From NCBI GenBank assembly GCA_964509075.1, contig CAZDWC010000001.1, positions 186,001-250,000 on the forward strand: DNA of 64,000 nucleotides, written 5' to 3'. Position 1 is the stretch's first letter. The number at the start of each line of letters is the position of its first letter. Positions 36,192 through 45,726 of the stretch are shown piece by piece. The translations under genes were made by a program, and so were the position numbers. The notes under the pieces are model-generated. The model did not search any database, was not told the origin of the DNA, and saw only the letters and a program-made list of their open reading frames with translations. This stretch comes from UBA7239 sp964509075. GTDB taxonomy: Bacteria > Pseudomonadota > Gammaproteobacteria > Pseudomonadales > UBA7239.

Positions 36192-37419
36192 GTGGTCGAT
36201 CCGGTTGGGCAATGGTCTGCACGGCAGCTGTGCGCAGGCGGCGCAACTCTTCGCCGAAAGCCTTGCCGGTGAAACGCTGCTTATCAATGTTGCTGCTGTC
36301 GATACTGCTGCACAGTGCCCATGCCTGGCGCAGAAATGCGCTTGGTCGATAGTCGCAATTCTCGAAACCGGTTCGCCCGCGTGCATCGGCTTCGCAAGCC
36401 ATCAGAAAGGCGTCGAGACGTTGTGGTCTGCGAAACAGATCGAGGTTGTGAAACAGTTCAACCAATGTGGATGCGCGCAACTCGAGAGCGCGGTGGCAGT
36501 GTGTATGGTAGAGGGCGACATGCAGGGCGAGATCACGAAATTCGTTGGGTGTGGCGAGGCGCTGGCACAGTGTGCGTAGCGGTTTTTCACTGCGGTTTTC
36601 GTGACCGATATGGCGCGGCCATTCTGCCGCTGGAGTCAGCGCCTTGCCGAGATCGTGGCACAGTGCGGCAAAGCGCGCGATCTTGTCGCTGGTCAGTATT
36701 GCGCATTGCTGCAGCACCATCAGGGTGTGCACGCCCGTATCGATTTCCGGGTGATGCTGCGGAGGTTGCGGTACGCCAAACAGTGCGTCCAGTTCCGGGA
36801 AGATGACTCGCAGTGCATCACAGTCGCGCAATACCTGGAAAAAAACCTGCGGATTTTTTTCTCCCAATGCGCGTTCGCATTCCTGCCAGACACGCTCGGG
36901 AACCAGCGCATCGACTTCGCCGTTGCTCACCATTGTCCGCATCAGCATTACTGTTTCCGGAGCGACGGTAAATCCGAGGTGGTGATAGCGCGCGGCAAAG
37001 CGTGCTACACGCAGAATACGCACCGGATCTTCAGCGAAGGCGGGTGAGACATGGCGCAGCAGTTTTTGCTCAAGGTCGCTGCGTCCGCCGTAGGGGTCAA
37101 TAATGGTGCCATCACTCGCCTGAACCATCGCGTTGATGCTGAGGTCGCGGCGCAGCAGATCTTCTTCTACCGTAACACTGCTGTCGGCATGAAAGACAAA
37201 ACCGTGATATCCGGGCGCTGTTTTGCGCTCGGTGCGTGCCAGCGCATATTCTTCGCCGGTTTCCGGATGCAGGAAAACAGGGAAATCCTTGCCTACCGGT
37301 TTGTAGCCTAGCGCCAGCATGTCATCAGGTGTGGCGCCGGTCACCAGCCAGTCGCGCTCGTGCACCGGCCAGTCGAGCAGTGCATCGCGCACTGCACCGC
37401 CGACAAGATAGGTTTTCAT
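36166..37419 (-). CDS. cca: CCA-adding tRNA nucleotidyltransferase with HD domain
   Basis: Cca adds or repairs the 3' CCA of tRNAs without a nucleic acid template. The 417-residue class II enzyme has the N-terminal motif VGGAVRDALL, the metal-binding ERDW in place of the DxD pair, and the RRD-type segment LLRRDLSINAM. A C-terminal HD domain with ALCHDLGKAL is of the kind that gives the E. coli enzyme phosphatase and phosphodiesterase activities. The start ATG at 37419 gives the canonical N-terminus. Its 3' end overlaps the pteridine reductase gene by 26 bases. Confidence 0.97.
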   Translation of the reverse strand: MKTYLVGGAVRDALLDWPVHERDWLVTGATPDDMLALGYKPVGKDFPVFLHPETGEEYALARTERKTAPGYHGFVFHADSSVTVEEDLLRRDLSINAMVQASDGTIIDPYGGRSDLEQKLLRHVSPAFAEDPVRILRVARFAARYHHLGFTVAPETVMLMRTMVSNGEVDALVPERVWQECERALGEKNPQVFFQVLRDCDALRVIFPELDALFGVPQPPQHHPEIDTGVHTLMVLQQCAILTSDKIARFAALCHDLGKALTPAAEWPRHIGHENRSEKPLRTLCQRLATPNEFRDLALHVALYHTHCHRALELRASTLVELFHNLDLFRRPQRLDAFLMACEADARGRTGFENCDYRPSAFLRQAWALCSSIDSSNIDKQRFTGKAFGEELRRLRTAAVQTIAQPDRPHEPAKQQS

Positions 37420-37437
37420 GTTGCGAGGAAAATAAAA

Positions 37438-37902
37438 TTACTGGGCGCTGACCGGTGCCACACGGGTATTGCCATTGCCAACTGTCAGGCGAACACGCTG
37501 GCCGGCGCGAAACTGCTGCAGGTTTTCCACCTCTTGCACCACGGAAATACTCTCGCCACCATCCATGCGCACGATGATTTCTGCGCCTTGTGCACGTGTG
37601 GCCTTTTCCTGTGCCATGCCACCCACGACGGCGCCAGCCACGGCGCCCACCGCTGTTGCCAGGCCCTGTGTGCGACCGCCGGCCATGCTGTTGCCCGCCA
37701 TGCCGCCGATAACGGCGCCGCCGCCCTGGCCAAGCACGTTGCGGTCACCTTCCAGCACCACAGGACGCACCGACTCCACTGTGCCATAGCGCACCTGCAT
37801 TTGTTGGCGCGCATCGTCGCGAGAGTAGACATCGCCGGATAACTTGTTGGCGCAACCGGTCAGGTAGAGGCAAGCGCAAAGGCAGATCAGCAGGCGTTTC
37901 AT
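37438..37902 (-). CDS. SlyB/Pcp-like glycine-zipper outer-membrane lipoprotein
   Basis: This 154-residue lipoprotein has a signal peptide ending in LTGC (Cys17). The middle holds a glycine-zipper hairpin (GGGAVIGGMAGNSMAGG and AVGAVAGAVVGGMAQE) of the SlyB/17-kDa antigen type. The C-terminal part, after EIIVRMDGGE, is a small beta domain. SlyB-family proteins stabilise the outer membrane and are often induced by envelope stress through PhoP. I use the ATG at 37902 with GGAG eight bases upstream; a longer frame to 37968 lacks a signal. It sits just upstream of cca on the same strand. Confidence 0.9.
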   Translation of the reverse strand: MKRLLICLCACLYLTGCANKLSGDVYSRDDARQQMQVRYGTVESVRPVVLEGDRNVLGQGGGAVIGGMAGNSMAGGRTQGLATAVGAVAGAVVGGMAQEKATRAQGAEIIVRMDGGESISVVQEVENLQQFRAGQRVRLTVGNGNTRVAPVSAQ

Positions 37903-37983
37903 GATGGGAGTCTCCGTGAAAAAAACGTTGACAGGATAACACAGGGCTTGGATGCAACTGCCGTGCAAAAATTCCCGTCAGTG

Positions 37984-39507
37984 TCAGATGCTTTCCTGTG
38001 AGGGGCAGTGATAACTGCAAGCGGGATGACCATCCTGCAGTGACTGCAGGTGTACATCAAATCCCCACAGTTGGTGCAGGTGACGCAGCACGGCCTGCGC
38101 CGACTCCTCTTCCAGAGGAATGCCGTTGTGCCGGTGATGCGTCAACGTAATCGAGCGATCGCCGCGAATATTGACGCTGTCGACCTCAATGTTCGGCTCC
38201 CTGTTGCCGAGATTGTATTGTGACGAAAGCCGCTCGCGGATGATGCGATAGCCGTTGTCATCGTGAATGGCGTCAACGCGCAATTCCGGCTGGTTTTCAT
38301 CATCCAGTACGGCGAACAGTTTCAGATCGCGCATGACTTTTGGCGACAGGAATTGCAGGATGAAACTCTCATCCTTGTAGTTGCGCATGGCATTCTGCAG
38401 TGTATCGAGCCAGGGGCTGCCGGCAATATCGGGAAACCAGCGCCGGTCTTCTTCAGTCGGGTTTTCGCAGATACGGCGAATATCCGACATCATGTAGAAG
38501 CCCAGTGTGTAGGGGTTGATGCCACTGTAATACGGGCTGTCGTAGTCGGGTTGGCGCAGCACGCTGGTGTGGTATTGCAGGAACTCCAGCATGAAGCCAT
38601 CGGAAACCTGTCGGCGTTCGTGCAAGGTTTGCAGCAGCGTGTAGTGCCAGAAAGTAGCCCAGCCCTCATTCATGACCTGTGTCTGGCGTTGAGGATAAAA
38701 ATACTGTGACAACTTGCGCACAATACGCACGACTTCACGCTGCCATGGCTCCAGCAGCGGCGCATTTTTTTCAATGAAATACAGCAGGTTTTCCTGCGGT
38801 TCTGCTGGAAACCTGGGAGGCGCTGACTGGCGATCCTTGTCTGATTGCGGAATGGTGCGCCACAGGTCATTGACCTGTCGTTGCAGGTATTCTTCACGTT
38901 CGGTCTGGCGCAGGCGCTCTTCGGCAGCCGAAATCGGGTATGGGCGTTTGTAGCGATCTACGCCGTGGTGCATCAGTGCGTGGCAGGAATCGAGCAGTTT
39001 TTCCACCTCACGTACACCGTGACGCTCTTCGCAACGGGTGATGTAATTGCGTGCAAACACCAGGTAGTCAACGATGGATTCGGCATCGGTCCATGTGCGG
39101 AATAAATAATTGCCTTTGAAAAAGGAGTTGTGGCCGTAGCAGGCGTGTGCAATCACCAGTGCCTGCATTGTCAGTGTGTTTTCTTCCATCAGGTATGCAA
39201 TGCAGGGATTGGAGTTGATGACAATTTCGTAGGCCAGGCCCATGCGTCCGCGCTGGTAGTTCTGTGCAGTATTGATAAATTGTTTGCCGAAAGACCAGTG
39301 GTGATAACCAATCGGCATGCCCACGGAGGAGTAGGCGTCCATCATCTGTTCGGAGGAAATAATCTCGATCTGGTTGGGATAGGTGTCGAGCCGGTATTCG
39401 GCGGCGATGGCAGCAATGGCTGCATCGTATTCGGCGATATGATCGAATGTCCATTCAGAACAGGACGGCAGCATGGATGTTGTGTGACTGATACTGGTTT
39501 CAGCCAT
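37984..39507 (-). CDS. SpoVR-family protein (YcgB-like)
   Basis: The 507-residue protein belongs to the SpoVR family, named for a Bacillus cortex gene but widespread in non-spore-forming proteobacteria as YcgB. Its biochemical role is unknown. Typical segments are EIISSEQMMDAYSS, IAHACYGHNSFFK, and MNEGWATFWHY, whose glutamate and histidines recall a metal site. It is the last gene of a three-gene set with prkA and yeaH, 30 bases behind yeaH. In E. coli the homologous genes respond to nitrogen starvation and stationary phase, so a stress role is likely here. Confidence 0.95.
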   Translation of the reverse strand: MAETSISHTTSMLPSCSEWTFDHIAEYDAAIAAIAAEYRLDTYPNQIEIISSEQMMDAYSSVGMPIGYHHWSFGKQFINTAQNYQRGRMGLAYEIVINSNPCIAYLMEENTLTMQALVIAHACYGHNSFFKGNYLFRTWTDAESIVDYLVFARNYITRCEERHGVREVEKLLDSCHALMHHGVDRYKRPYPISAAEERLRQTEREEYLQRQVNDLWRTIPQSDKDRQSAPPRFPAEPQENLLYFIEKNAPLLEPWQREVVRIVRKLSQYFYPQRQTQVMNEGWATFWHYTLLQTLHERRQVSDGFMLEFLQYHTSVLRQPDYDSPYYSGINPYTLGFYMMSDIRRICENPTEEDRRWFPDIAGSPWLDTLQNAMRNYKDESFILQFLSPKVMRDLKLFAVLDDENQPELRVDAIHDDNGYRIIRERLSSQYNLGNREPNIEVDSVNIRGDRSITLTHHRHNGIPLEEESAQAVLRHLHQLWGFDVHLQSLQDGHPACSYHCPSQESI

Positions 39508-39537
39508 GTGGTTCTCCAGTTGTGCGTACAGGTGTTG

Positions 39538-40818
39538 TCACAGTATTTTCTGTTTCTGGAACAGGTTGCGGAATACAGGAAAGATATCACCCGCTTCCAC
39601 TATCTGGCGCATGGCAAATTCTTCCGGATACTGCGCCTGTACTTTCTCGTATTCCTCCCATAGAGCCTGGTGTTCACGCGGCGTGATTTCGATATAGGCG
39701 TAGTATTGCAGCAGCGGTAACAGATCGTCGGTCAGCAGTTTGCCGCAGGTGTCGGAGTCGTCATTCCAGTTGTCGCCATCGGAAGCCTGTGCTGCATAGA
39801 TGTTCCAGTCGCTCGGTGCATAGCGTTCAGCAATGATATCTTTCATCAGTCTCAGGGCGCTGGAGACAATTGTGCCGCCGGTTTCTCGGGAGTAGAAGAA
39901 TTCCTGTTCATCCACCTCCTTGGCGGCTGTGTGATGTCGAATGAAGACGACCTCGATCTTTTCGTAGCTGCGCTTCAGGAACAGGTACAGCAGAATAAAA
40001 AAACGCTTGGCCATGTCCTTGGTCGCCTGGGTCATCGAGCCTGACACATCCATGATGCAGAACATCACTGCCTTGCTGGTTGGCTTGGGCTGTTTTGAGC
40101 GGATGTTATAGCGCAAGTCAAAAGTGTCGATGAAGGGGATGCGCTCGATCTTTTCCCGCAACAGGCGAATTTCCTCTTCCGTTTCGGCGCGCACTTTCTG
40201 GCAGCTTTCATCGCATGACTCCAGTGACGCAAGGCTTGCCAGTCTCACTTCCAGTTCATGTAGGCGTTTGCGTTTGCCGGCCGATAGCGCCAGCCTGCGT
40301 CCGTGCGCGCCGCGCAGTGAGCGTACGATGTTGATCTGGCTGGGATTACCATCATTGCTGATGCCGGCGTGTACCAGTGTGAAACTGTCGGTGCCCGTCA
40401 GGTGCTTCTTGGTCATGTTGGGCAGGGCGAGATCTTCGAACAGAAAGTCTAGAAATTCCTCGCGCGAAATCTGGAACACAAAATCGTCTTCGCCTTCTCC
40501 GCTGTCGCTGGCCTTGCCGCCGCTGCCTCCTCCGGCTCCCTGGGGGGGGCGAGCGATGGTGTCGCCACTGACGTAGTCGTGATTGCCGGGCAGCACAATG
40601 GAGCGTTTGCCGCCCTTGCCGTGATGAAAAACCGGTTCGCTGATGTCGCGTGCCGGGATGTTGATTTTTTCTCCTTGCTCCATGTCGGTGATGCTGCGGC
40701 GATTAACCGCCTCATCCACCGACTGTTTGATGTGTTTGCGGTAACGCTCCAGAAAGCGCTGGCGGTTGATGGTGCTTTTGTTCTTACTGTTCAGTCGTCG
40801 GTCGATGATATAGCTCAC
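39538..40818 (-). CDS. yeaH: YeaH-family protein (UPF0229/DUF444, VWA-like)
   Basis: This 426-residue cytoplasmic protein has a von Willebrand A-like domain in the C-terminal half with the metal-binding motif DVSGSM. The N-terminal half is basic and contains a glycine-rich low-complexity loop (GAGGGSGGKASDSGEGEDD). The start is a GTG at 40818 with a good ribosome site, GAGGT, on the minus strand. YeaH acts together with the PrkA/YeaG kinase in a stationary-phase and nitrogen-starvation response in E. coli. The gene lies 54 bases downstream of prkA and 30 bases before spoVR, forming one operon. Confidence 0.95.
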   Translation of the reverse strand: MSYIIDRRLNSKNKSTINRQRFLERYRKHIKQSVDEAVNRRSITDMEQGEKINIPARDISEPVFHHGKGGKRSIVLPGNHDYVSGDTIARPPQGAGGGSGGKASDSGEGEDDFVFQISREEFLDFLFEDLALPNMTKKHLTGTDSFTLVHAGISNDGNPSQINIVRSLRGAHGRRLALSAGKRKRLHELEVRLASLASLESCDESCQKVRAETEEEIRLLREKIERIPFIDTFDLRYNIRSKQPKPTSKAVMFCIMDVSGSMTQATKDMAKRFFILLYLFLKRSYEKIEVVFIRHHTAAKEVDEQEFFYSRETGGTIVSSALRLMKDIIAERYAPSDWNIYAAQASDGDNWNDDSDTCGKLLTDDLLPLLQYYAYIEITPREHQALWEEYEKVQAQYPEEFAMRQIVEAGDIFPVFRNLFQKQKIL

Positions 40819-40872
40819 GCGACACCTCGCTGCTGCGTTACCTGCTATTGCCGCCGCGTCGGGCGGTGCGTT

Positions 40873-42795
40873 TCACTGCGATTTCCTCACGCGCAGATAC
40901 CATTCGGACAGCAAGCGCACCTGTTTCTCGGTGTAACCGCGTTCGACCATGCGGGTGACAAAATCCTGATGCTTCTTCTTGTCTTCTGCAGAGGCTTTGG
41001 CGTTGAACGAAATGACAGGCAACAGATCTTCCGTGTTGGAGAACATTTTTTTCTCGATTACGGTGCGCAGCTTTTCGTAGCTGTGCCAGGCAGGATTTTT
41101 TCCATTGTTGTTGGCACGGGCGCGCAACACGAAGTTGACAATCTCGTGGCGGAAGTCTTTCGGGTTGCTGATGCCGGCAGGTTTCTCGATTTTCTCCAGC
41201 TCTTCGTTCAGCGACGAGCGGTTGAACATCTCGCCGGTTTCCGGGTCGCGGTATTCCTGGTCTTGTATCCAGAAATCGGCATAGGTTACATAGCGATCGA
41301 AAATGTTCTGGCCGTATTCTGAATAGGATTCGAGATAGGCAGTCTGGATTTCCTTGCCAATGAATTCGACGTAACGGGGTGCGAGAAACTCCTTGATGAA
41401 GCCAAGGTAGCGTTCGTGTACCTCTTTCGGGAATTGCTCCTGTTCGATCTGCTGTTCCAGTACATAAAGCAGGTGTACTGGATTGGCGGCGATCTCTACG
41501 GCATCAAAATTGAATACCTTGGACAGTATCTTGAAAGCAAAGCGTGTGGACAACCCGTTCATTCCCTCGTCGACGCCAGCGGCGTCCCGGTATTCCTGTA
41601 TCGACTTGGCTTTCGGGTCGGTATCCTTCAGGTTCTCGCCATCATATACCCGCATCTTGGAGAAGATGCTGGAATTTTCCGGATTCTTGATGCGCGACAA
41701 CACTGTGAATTGTGCCAGCATTTTCAGGGTGTCCGGTGCGCACTGGGCATGGCGCAGTGAGCTGTTGAGCAGTAGCTTTTCGTAAATCGCCACCTCTTCG
41801 GAAACGCGCAGGCAGTAAGGCACCTTGACGATGTAGACGCGGTCGATGAATGCTTCGTTGTTCTTGTTGTTGCGGAAGGTTTGCCACTCCGCCTCATTGG
41901 AATGCGCGAGTATGACGCCGTCGAAAGGAATGGCGCCGAGTCCCTCGGTGCTGTTGTAGTTGCCTTCCTGAGTTGCTGTGAGCAGCGGGTGCAGCACCTT
42001 GATCGGCGCTTTGAACATCTCCACAAATTCCATCAGCCCCTGATTGGCGCGGGATAAACCGCCGGAATAACTGTAGGCATCGGGATCGTTCTGCGGGAAA
42101 TCTTCCAGTTTGCGAATGTCGACCTTGCCAACCAGTGAGGAAATATCCTGGTTGTTTTCATCGCCCGGTTCGGTTTTGGTGATGGCGATGCGGTCAAGAA
42201 TGGACGGGTACAGTTTAACGACGCGGAACTGGCTGATATCGCCGTGCATTTCGTGCAGGCGTTTTACAGCCCATGGCGACATGATGCGCTTCAGGTAGCG
42301 ACGCGGAATGCCGTAATCCTCTTCGAGAATGTGGGCGTCTTCCTCGTAATCAAAAACACCGAGTGGTGATTCGAAAACCGGCGAGTCCTTGATTGCATAG
42401 ATGGGCATCTTTTCCATTAATGCCTTCAGTTTTTCTGCGAGTGAGGACTTGCCGCCGCCGACCGGGCCCAGCAGGTAAAGTATCTGTTTGCTTTCTTCGA
42501 GTCCCTGCGCCGCATGGCGAAAAAATGACACAATCTGCTCAATGCAGTCTTCCATGCCATAAAATTCGTCAAAAACCGGGTAGCGCTTGATGACCTTGTT
42601 GGTGAAGATGCGGCTGAGGCGGGCATCCTGCGCAGTATCGACCAGTTGCGGCTCGCCGATAGCCATCAACATCCGCTCGGCGGCGCTGGCATAGACAGAG
42701 GGATCCTTGCGACAGAGCTCAAGATATTCCTGCAGGCTGTATTCTTCCTGCTGGGCGGCTTCATAACGCTCACGGTAGTGGCTGAAGATACTCAT
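40873..42795 (-). CDS. prkA: PrkA-family serine protein kinase (YeaG)
   Basis: This 640-residue protein has an AAA-like core and a C-terminal kinase-like part. Walker A is GPVGGGKSSLAEKLK in the first third, after GMEDCIEQIVSFF. The family auto-phosphorylates and controls stress adaptation; in E. coli YeaG affects nitrogen-starvation survival and RpoS output. The minus-strand start ATG at 42795 has AGAGGTG eight bases upstream. It leads the operon with yeaH and spoVR. A 261-base upstream region contains a sigma-S-like -10 element and two stem-loops, consistent with stationary-phase control. Confidence 0.96.
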   Translation of the reverse strand: MSIFSHYRERYEAAQQEEYSLQEYLELCRKDPSVYASAAERMLMAIGEPQLVDTAQDARLSRIFTNKVIKRYPVFDEFYGMEDCIEQIVSFFRHAAQGLEESKQILYLLGPVGGGKSSLAEKLKALMEKMPIYAIKDSPVFESPLGVFDYEEDAHILEEDYGIPRRYLKRIMSPWAVKRLHEMHGDISQFRVVKLYPSILDRIAITKTEPGDENNQDISSLVGKVDIRKLEDFPQNDPDAYSYSGGLSRANQGLMEFVEMFKAPIKVLHPLLTATQEGNYNSTEGLGAIPFDGVILAHSNEAEWQTFRNNKNNEAFIDRVYIVKVPYCLRVSEEVAIYEKLLLNSSLRHAQCAPDTLKMLAQFTVLSRIKNPENSSIFSKMRVYDGENLKDTDPKAKSIQEYRDAAGVDEGMNGLSTRFAFKILSKVFNFDAVEIAANPVHLLYVLEQQIEQEQFPKEVHERYLGFIKEFLAPRYVEFIGKEIQTAYLESYSEYGQNIFDRYVTYADFWIQDQEYRDPETGEMFNRSSLNEELEKIEKPAGISNPKDFRHEIVNFVLRARANNNGKNPAWHSYEKLRTVIEKKMFSNTEDLLPVISFNAKASAEDKKKHQDFVTRMVERGYTEKQVRLLSEWYLRVRKSQ

Positions 42796-42945
42796 GACAA
42801 CACCTCTCTTCTCTCATGCGACCGAACAATTGTTGCCGGGTTCAAAAACTGCTTTGCAGTTTCTGTCTGGAGTTTGAGTAGTGGCGCTGCATGCAGCACT
42901 CTTCCTGCTGTTGGGTTTGTTATGCAGCGTCATGCCTTCTTGGTT

Positions 42946-42956
42946 ATAAGCATAGC
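42946..42956 (-). promoter_or_regulatory. Sigma-S-like extended -10 element upstream of prkA
   Basis: The minus strand reads GCTATGCTTAT, matching ten of eleven positions of the RpoS extended -10 consensus KCTAYRCTTAA. It lies about 150 bases upstream of the prkA start. Between it and the gene are a 12-base palindrome GCTGCATGCAGC (42886-42897) and a hairpin AAACTGC/GCAGTTT (42846-42862). Sigma-S dependence is inferred from the match and from the known stationary-phase behaviour of the operon. Confidence 0.5.
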
Positions 42957-43056
42957 TCAGTGAAAGCATGCCTGTGTATAACCGCGACAGATTTTTTTCT
43001 ACGTATGAAATTCAATCAAGAAACGGGCCAGTTGCAGCATAAATGGCAGCCGGGTT

Positions 43057-44598
43057 CTACGCGCTCGGGTTTGTTTCAGGTATGGGTTGTGAGACAGTAT
43101 GTTTCTGCTTGTCAGGCAGTGAGAGGGGAATCAGGCCGAGAGCCAGCATGACGACAAACAGTGATGCTGTGGCTGGTATTTGCAGGTTATAGTCTACCCA
43201 GGCGTGCAGCAGGGAGGCGCTTAAGCTCATGGTTACGGCAAAGCCTGTGCCCTTCAGCAGGCGGGAGTGACATTGAAAAAGTGTTTTAAGCCCCTGATAA
43301 CCGCAGTACAGAACAATCAGACATAGTAGTGTTGTGCCAACGATGCCGGTTTCGATGGGAAACTGCAGTAGGTCGAAGTGTGCTTGATTGAAGAAATTTC
43401 GTGTGGGGAAGCTTTTGTAGCGGGTGAAGCCGGTGCTGAAGTTGCCCAGACCGATGCCTGTGATGCCGTTCTCGCGTGCCATGCGCAACAGATCGGGCAG
43501 TGCGGTGTCGCGCAATTCTCTTTCATTGCGGGGTTGAGGGTTGTTGTGGGCTGGCTGTGCAGGTGCGGTTTCCTCGCTCTCCGTATCGTCTGAACTGTCG
43601 CCGGCGATCAGTTTTTCCGTGTTTGCGGTTTGTGTTGCCTGTAGGCGCTCTACCACTTCATCCAGCCCGAACCATGTGCCTACGATCAGGGTGTCTATCA
43701 ACAACAGACTACCAATCAGTATCGCCGCTCGTTTCCACGAGCTGCGTATGCTCCACAGCCATAACAGGCCGGTTACTGTCAGGCTGACGAAAAGACTGAT
43801 GTTTCCCATGCGTGAGTGGGTTAAAACAATACCGATCACGATGGAGGCTAGCAGCAGCCGCAACCAGCCGGATCCGCTCAACAGCCATTCCACGGTGCGG
43901 CGCAGGAATTGCCGCCAGGAATTGATGCGTTGCCCTTGTTGTGCGGCTATTAGCAGTCCGCAACCTGCAGAAAGGCACATGACAAGATAATTCGCCAGCT
44001 GGTTGCGGTTGGTGAACGTGCCGGTGGCGACATGCAGGTGATCCATCTTGCGGATCCACCAGATCTTTTCAACGCCGGACAAGGTCATCAGCCCGCCGTA
44101 CAGTGCCTGGAAGACGCCGGAGCCCACCAACACCAGCAGCAGTAGCCGCAGGCGTTCGCGTGTATCAACCAGAAACAAGGTCAGCGCAAACAATTGCACA
44201 TAACTCAGCGTCAACAGGAATTGTTGCTGGCTGCGAAAACTGTTGATTGACCAACCCGTCACGTTCTGAATTTGCAGCCACAGGCAATACAGTGCAAAGG
44301 CTGCCATAGGCAGGCGTGCGCGCGCGAAGACAGGCGGCAAACTGTGGTGACTGCGGTGGCAGCCGATGACAGCGGCAAGGCTTAAGCTGGCCATCAACAG
44401 ATTGAAGAAAATCATGGACCACAGGGGCTTGCTGGAGAGTGGCAGTGGCAGCCAGACAAGCAGCGCCAGATAGGCCAGGAAAAGATAGTGAGTCCAGTGT
44501 TTGCGTGCGCTCACGCGGGTTTCCTGTGTGTGTTTTATGGAGGCACTAACTGTTAGAGGTGGAAATTGACGTCCGTATGCGCAGTCAGTTGCAGTCAT
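43057..44598 (-). CDS. O-antigen ligase-like membrane protein (Wzy_C family)
   Basis: This 513-residue inner-membrane protein has about eleven hydrophobic segments. A large periplasmic loop (about 330-425) holds GIGLGNFSTGFTRYKS and HFDLLQFPIETG, the form typical of the Wzy/WaaL ligase family. Such enzymes join undecaprenyl-linked glycans to lipid A core, or to proteins in the PglL branch. An acidic Ser/Thr/Pro-rich stretch sits inside the loop (EKLIAGDSSDDTESEE). It is divergent from galE and alone, without other O-antigen genes. Whether it is a polymerase, lipid A ligase or protein glycosylase is not decidable here. Confidence 0.8.
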   Translation of the reverse strand: MTATDCAYGRQFPPLTVSASIKHTQETRVSARKHWTHYLFLAYLALLVWLPLPLSSKPLWSMIFFNLLMASLSLAAVIGCHRSHHSLPPVFARARLPMAAFALYCLWLQIQNVTGWSINSFRSQQQFLLTLSYVQLFALTLFLVDTRERLRLLLLVLVGSGVFQALYGGLMTLSGVEKIWWIRKMDHLHVATGTFTNRNQLANYLVMCLSAGCGLLIAAQQGQRINSWRQFLRRTVEWLLSGSGWLRLLLASIVIGIVLTHSRMGNISLFVSLTVTGLLWLWSIRSSWKRAAILIGSLLLIDTLIVGTWFGLDEVVERLQATQTANTEKLIAGDSSDDTESEETAPAQPAHNNPQPRNERELRDTALPDLLRMARENGITGIGLGNFSTGFTRYKSFPTRNFFNQAHFDLLQFPIETGIVGTTLLCLIVLYCGYQGLKTLFQCHSRLLKGTGFAVTMSLSASLLHAWVDYNLQIPATASLFVVMLALGLIPLSLPDKQKHTVSQPIPETNPSA

Positions 44599-44662
44599 GG
44601 GTGCTTATTGTGGGGAACTATAACGGGTAAACTTTCCGACTTCGAGTATCGGGTTGGCGAGC

Positions 44663-45697
44663 ATGGCAAAGATTCTGGTTACAGGCGGTGCGGGTTACAT
44701 CGGTAGCCATGCCTGTGTGGCGTTGCTGGAGGGAGGGTATGAAGTTGTCGTGCTGGATAATTTCAGCAACAGCCAGCCGGAAGCCTTGCGACGCGTACAG
44801 GCAATCACCGGCAAGCGCTTGTGCGTGGAAACCGCCGATATCCGTGAACGACCGGCGCTGGATGCCGTGTTTGCCCGCCATAACATCGCTGCAGTGATGC
44901 ATTTTGCCGGCCTGAAAGCGGTGGGAGAATCCTGCCAGCAGCCTTTGCGTTATCACGCCAACAATGTGTTGGGTACGATCAACTTGTTGCAGGCGATGCA
45001 GCAGGCGTGTGTACGGCGCATGATTTTCAGTTCATCGGCCACTGTCTATGGATTTCCGGAAAAAATGCCGATCGATGAATCTGCTCCGCTGGCGGCGTAT
45101 AACCCCTACGGCCGTACCAAACAGATGGTCGAGGAAATCCTGTCGGACCTGTGTCGTCCCGAAGCAAACGAACACTGGCAAGTCGCGTTGTTGCGTTATT
45201 TCAATCCGATTGGCGCGCATGCAAGCGGCATGATTGGAGAAGATCCCGAAGGCATTCCCAACAATTTATTGCCTTTCGTGACGCAGGTTGCTGCAGGGCG
45301 CCGCGAGTGGTTGCCGGTATTCGGCAATGATTATGCAACGCCGGATGGTACGGGTGTGCGCGATTACATTCATGTGGTGGATCTGGTCGACGGGCATCTG
45401 CGTGCGTTGGATAAATTGCTGTCGCTGCCGTCGCAACAGTCGTTTTGTCGCCCCTACAATCTTGGGACCGGACGCGGTTACAGCGTGCTGGAAATGGTGG
45501 CGGCGTTTGAGCGCATCAATGCTGTTGATGTGCCGTTTCGCATCATGCCGCGTCGGGATGGTGATGTGGCGGCCTGCTGGGCAGACCCCACGCGTGCGCA
45601 TGAAGAGTTGGGTTGGGTAGCGCAGCGCGATCTGGAAACCATGCTGGCCGACAGCTGGCACTGGCAGCGCAACAATCCCGACGGCTACCCGCGCTGA
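44663..45697 (+). CDS. galE: UDP-glucose 4-epimerase
   Basis: GalE interconverts UDP-glucose and UDP-galactose (and often the N-acetyl forms) with tightly bound NAD. The 344-residue protein has the dinucleotide motif TGGAGYIGSHACVALL at the N-terminus, the segment SSSATVYG and the catalytic YxxxK in NPYGRTKQM. I use the ATG at 44663; a TTG nine bases earlier keeps the same frame. It is divergent from the O-antigen-ligase-like gene, so both may serve envelope glycan synthesis. It converges on the crp/vfr gene. Confidence 0.96.
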   Translation: MAKILVTGGAGYIGSHACVALLEGGYEVVVLDNFSNSQPEALRRVQAITGKRLCVETADIRERPALDAVFARHNIAAVMHFAGLKAVGESCQQPLRYHANNVLGTINLLQAMQQACVRRMIFSSSATVYGFPEKMPIDESAPLAAYNPYGRTKQMVEEILSDLCRPEANEHWQVALLRYFNPIGAHASGMIGEDPEGIPNNLLPFVTQVAAGRREWLPVFGNDYATPDGTGVRDYIHVVDLVDGHLRALDKLLSLPSQQSFCRPYNLGTGRGYSVLEMVAAFERINAVDVPFRIMPRRDGDVAACWADPTRAHEELGWVAQRDLETMLADSWHWQRNNPDGYPR

Positions 45698-45726
45698 GGC
45701 GCCGGGCCGTCTGTTGGTGGGTGAGG

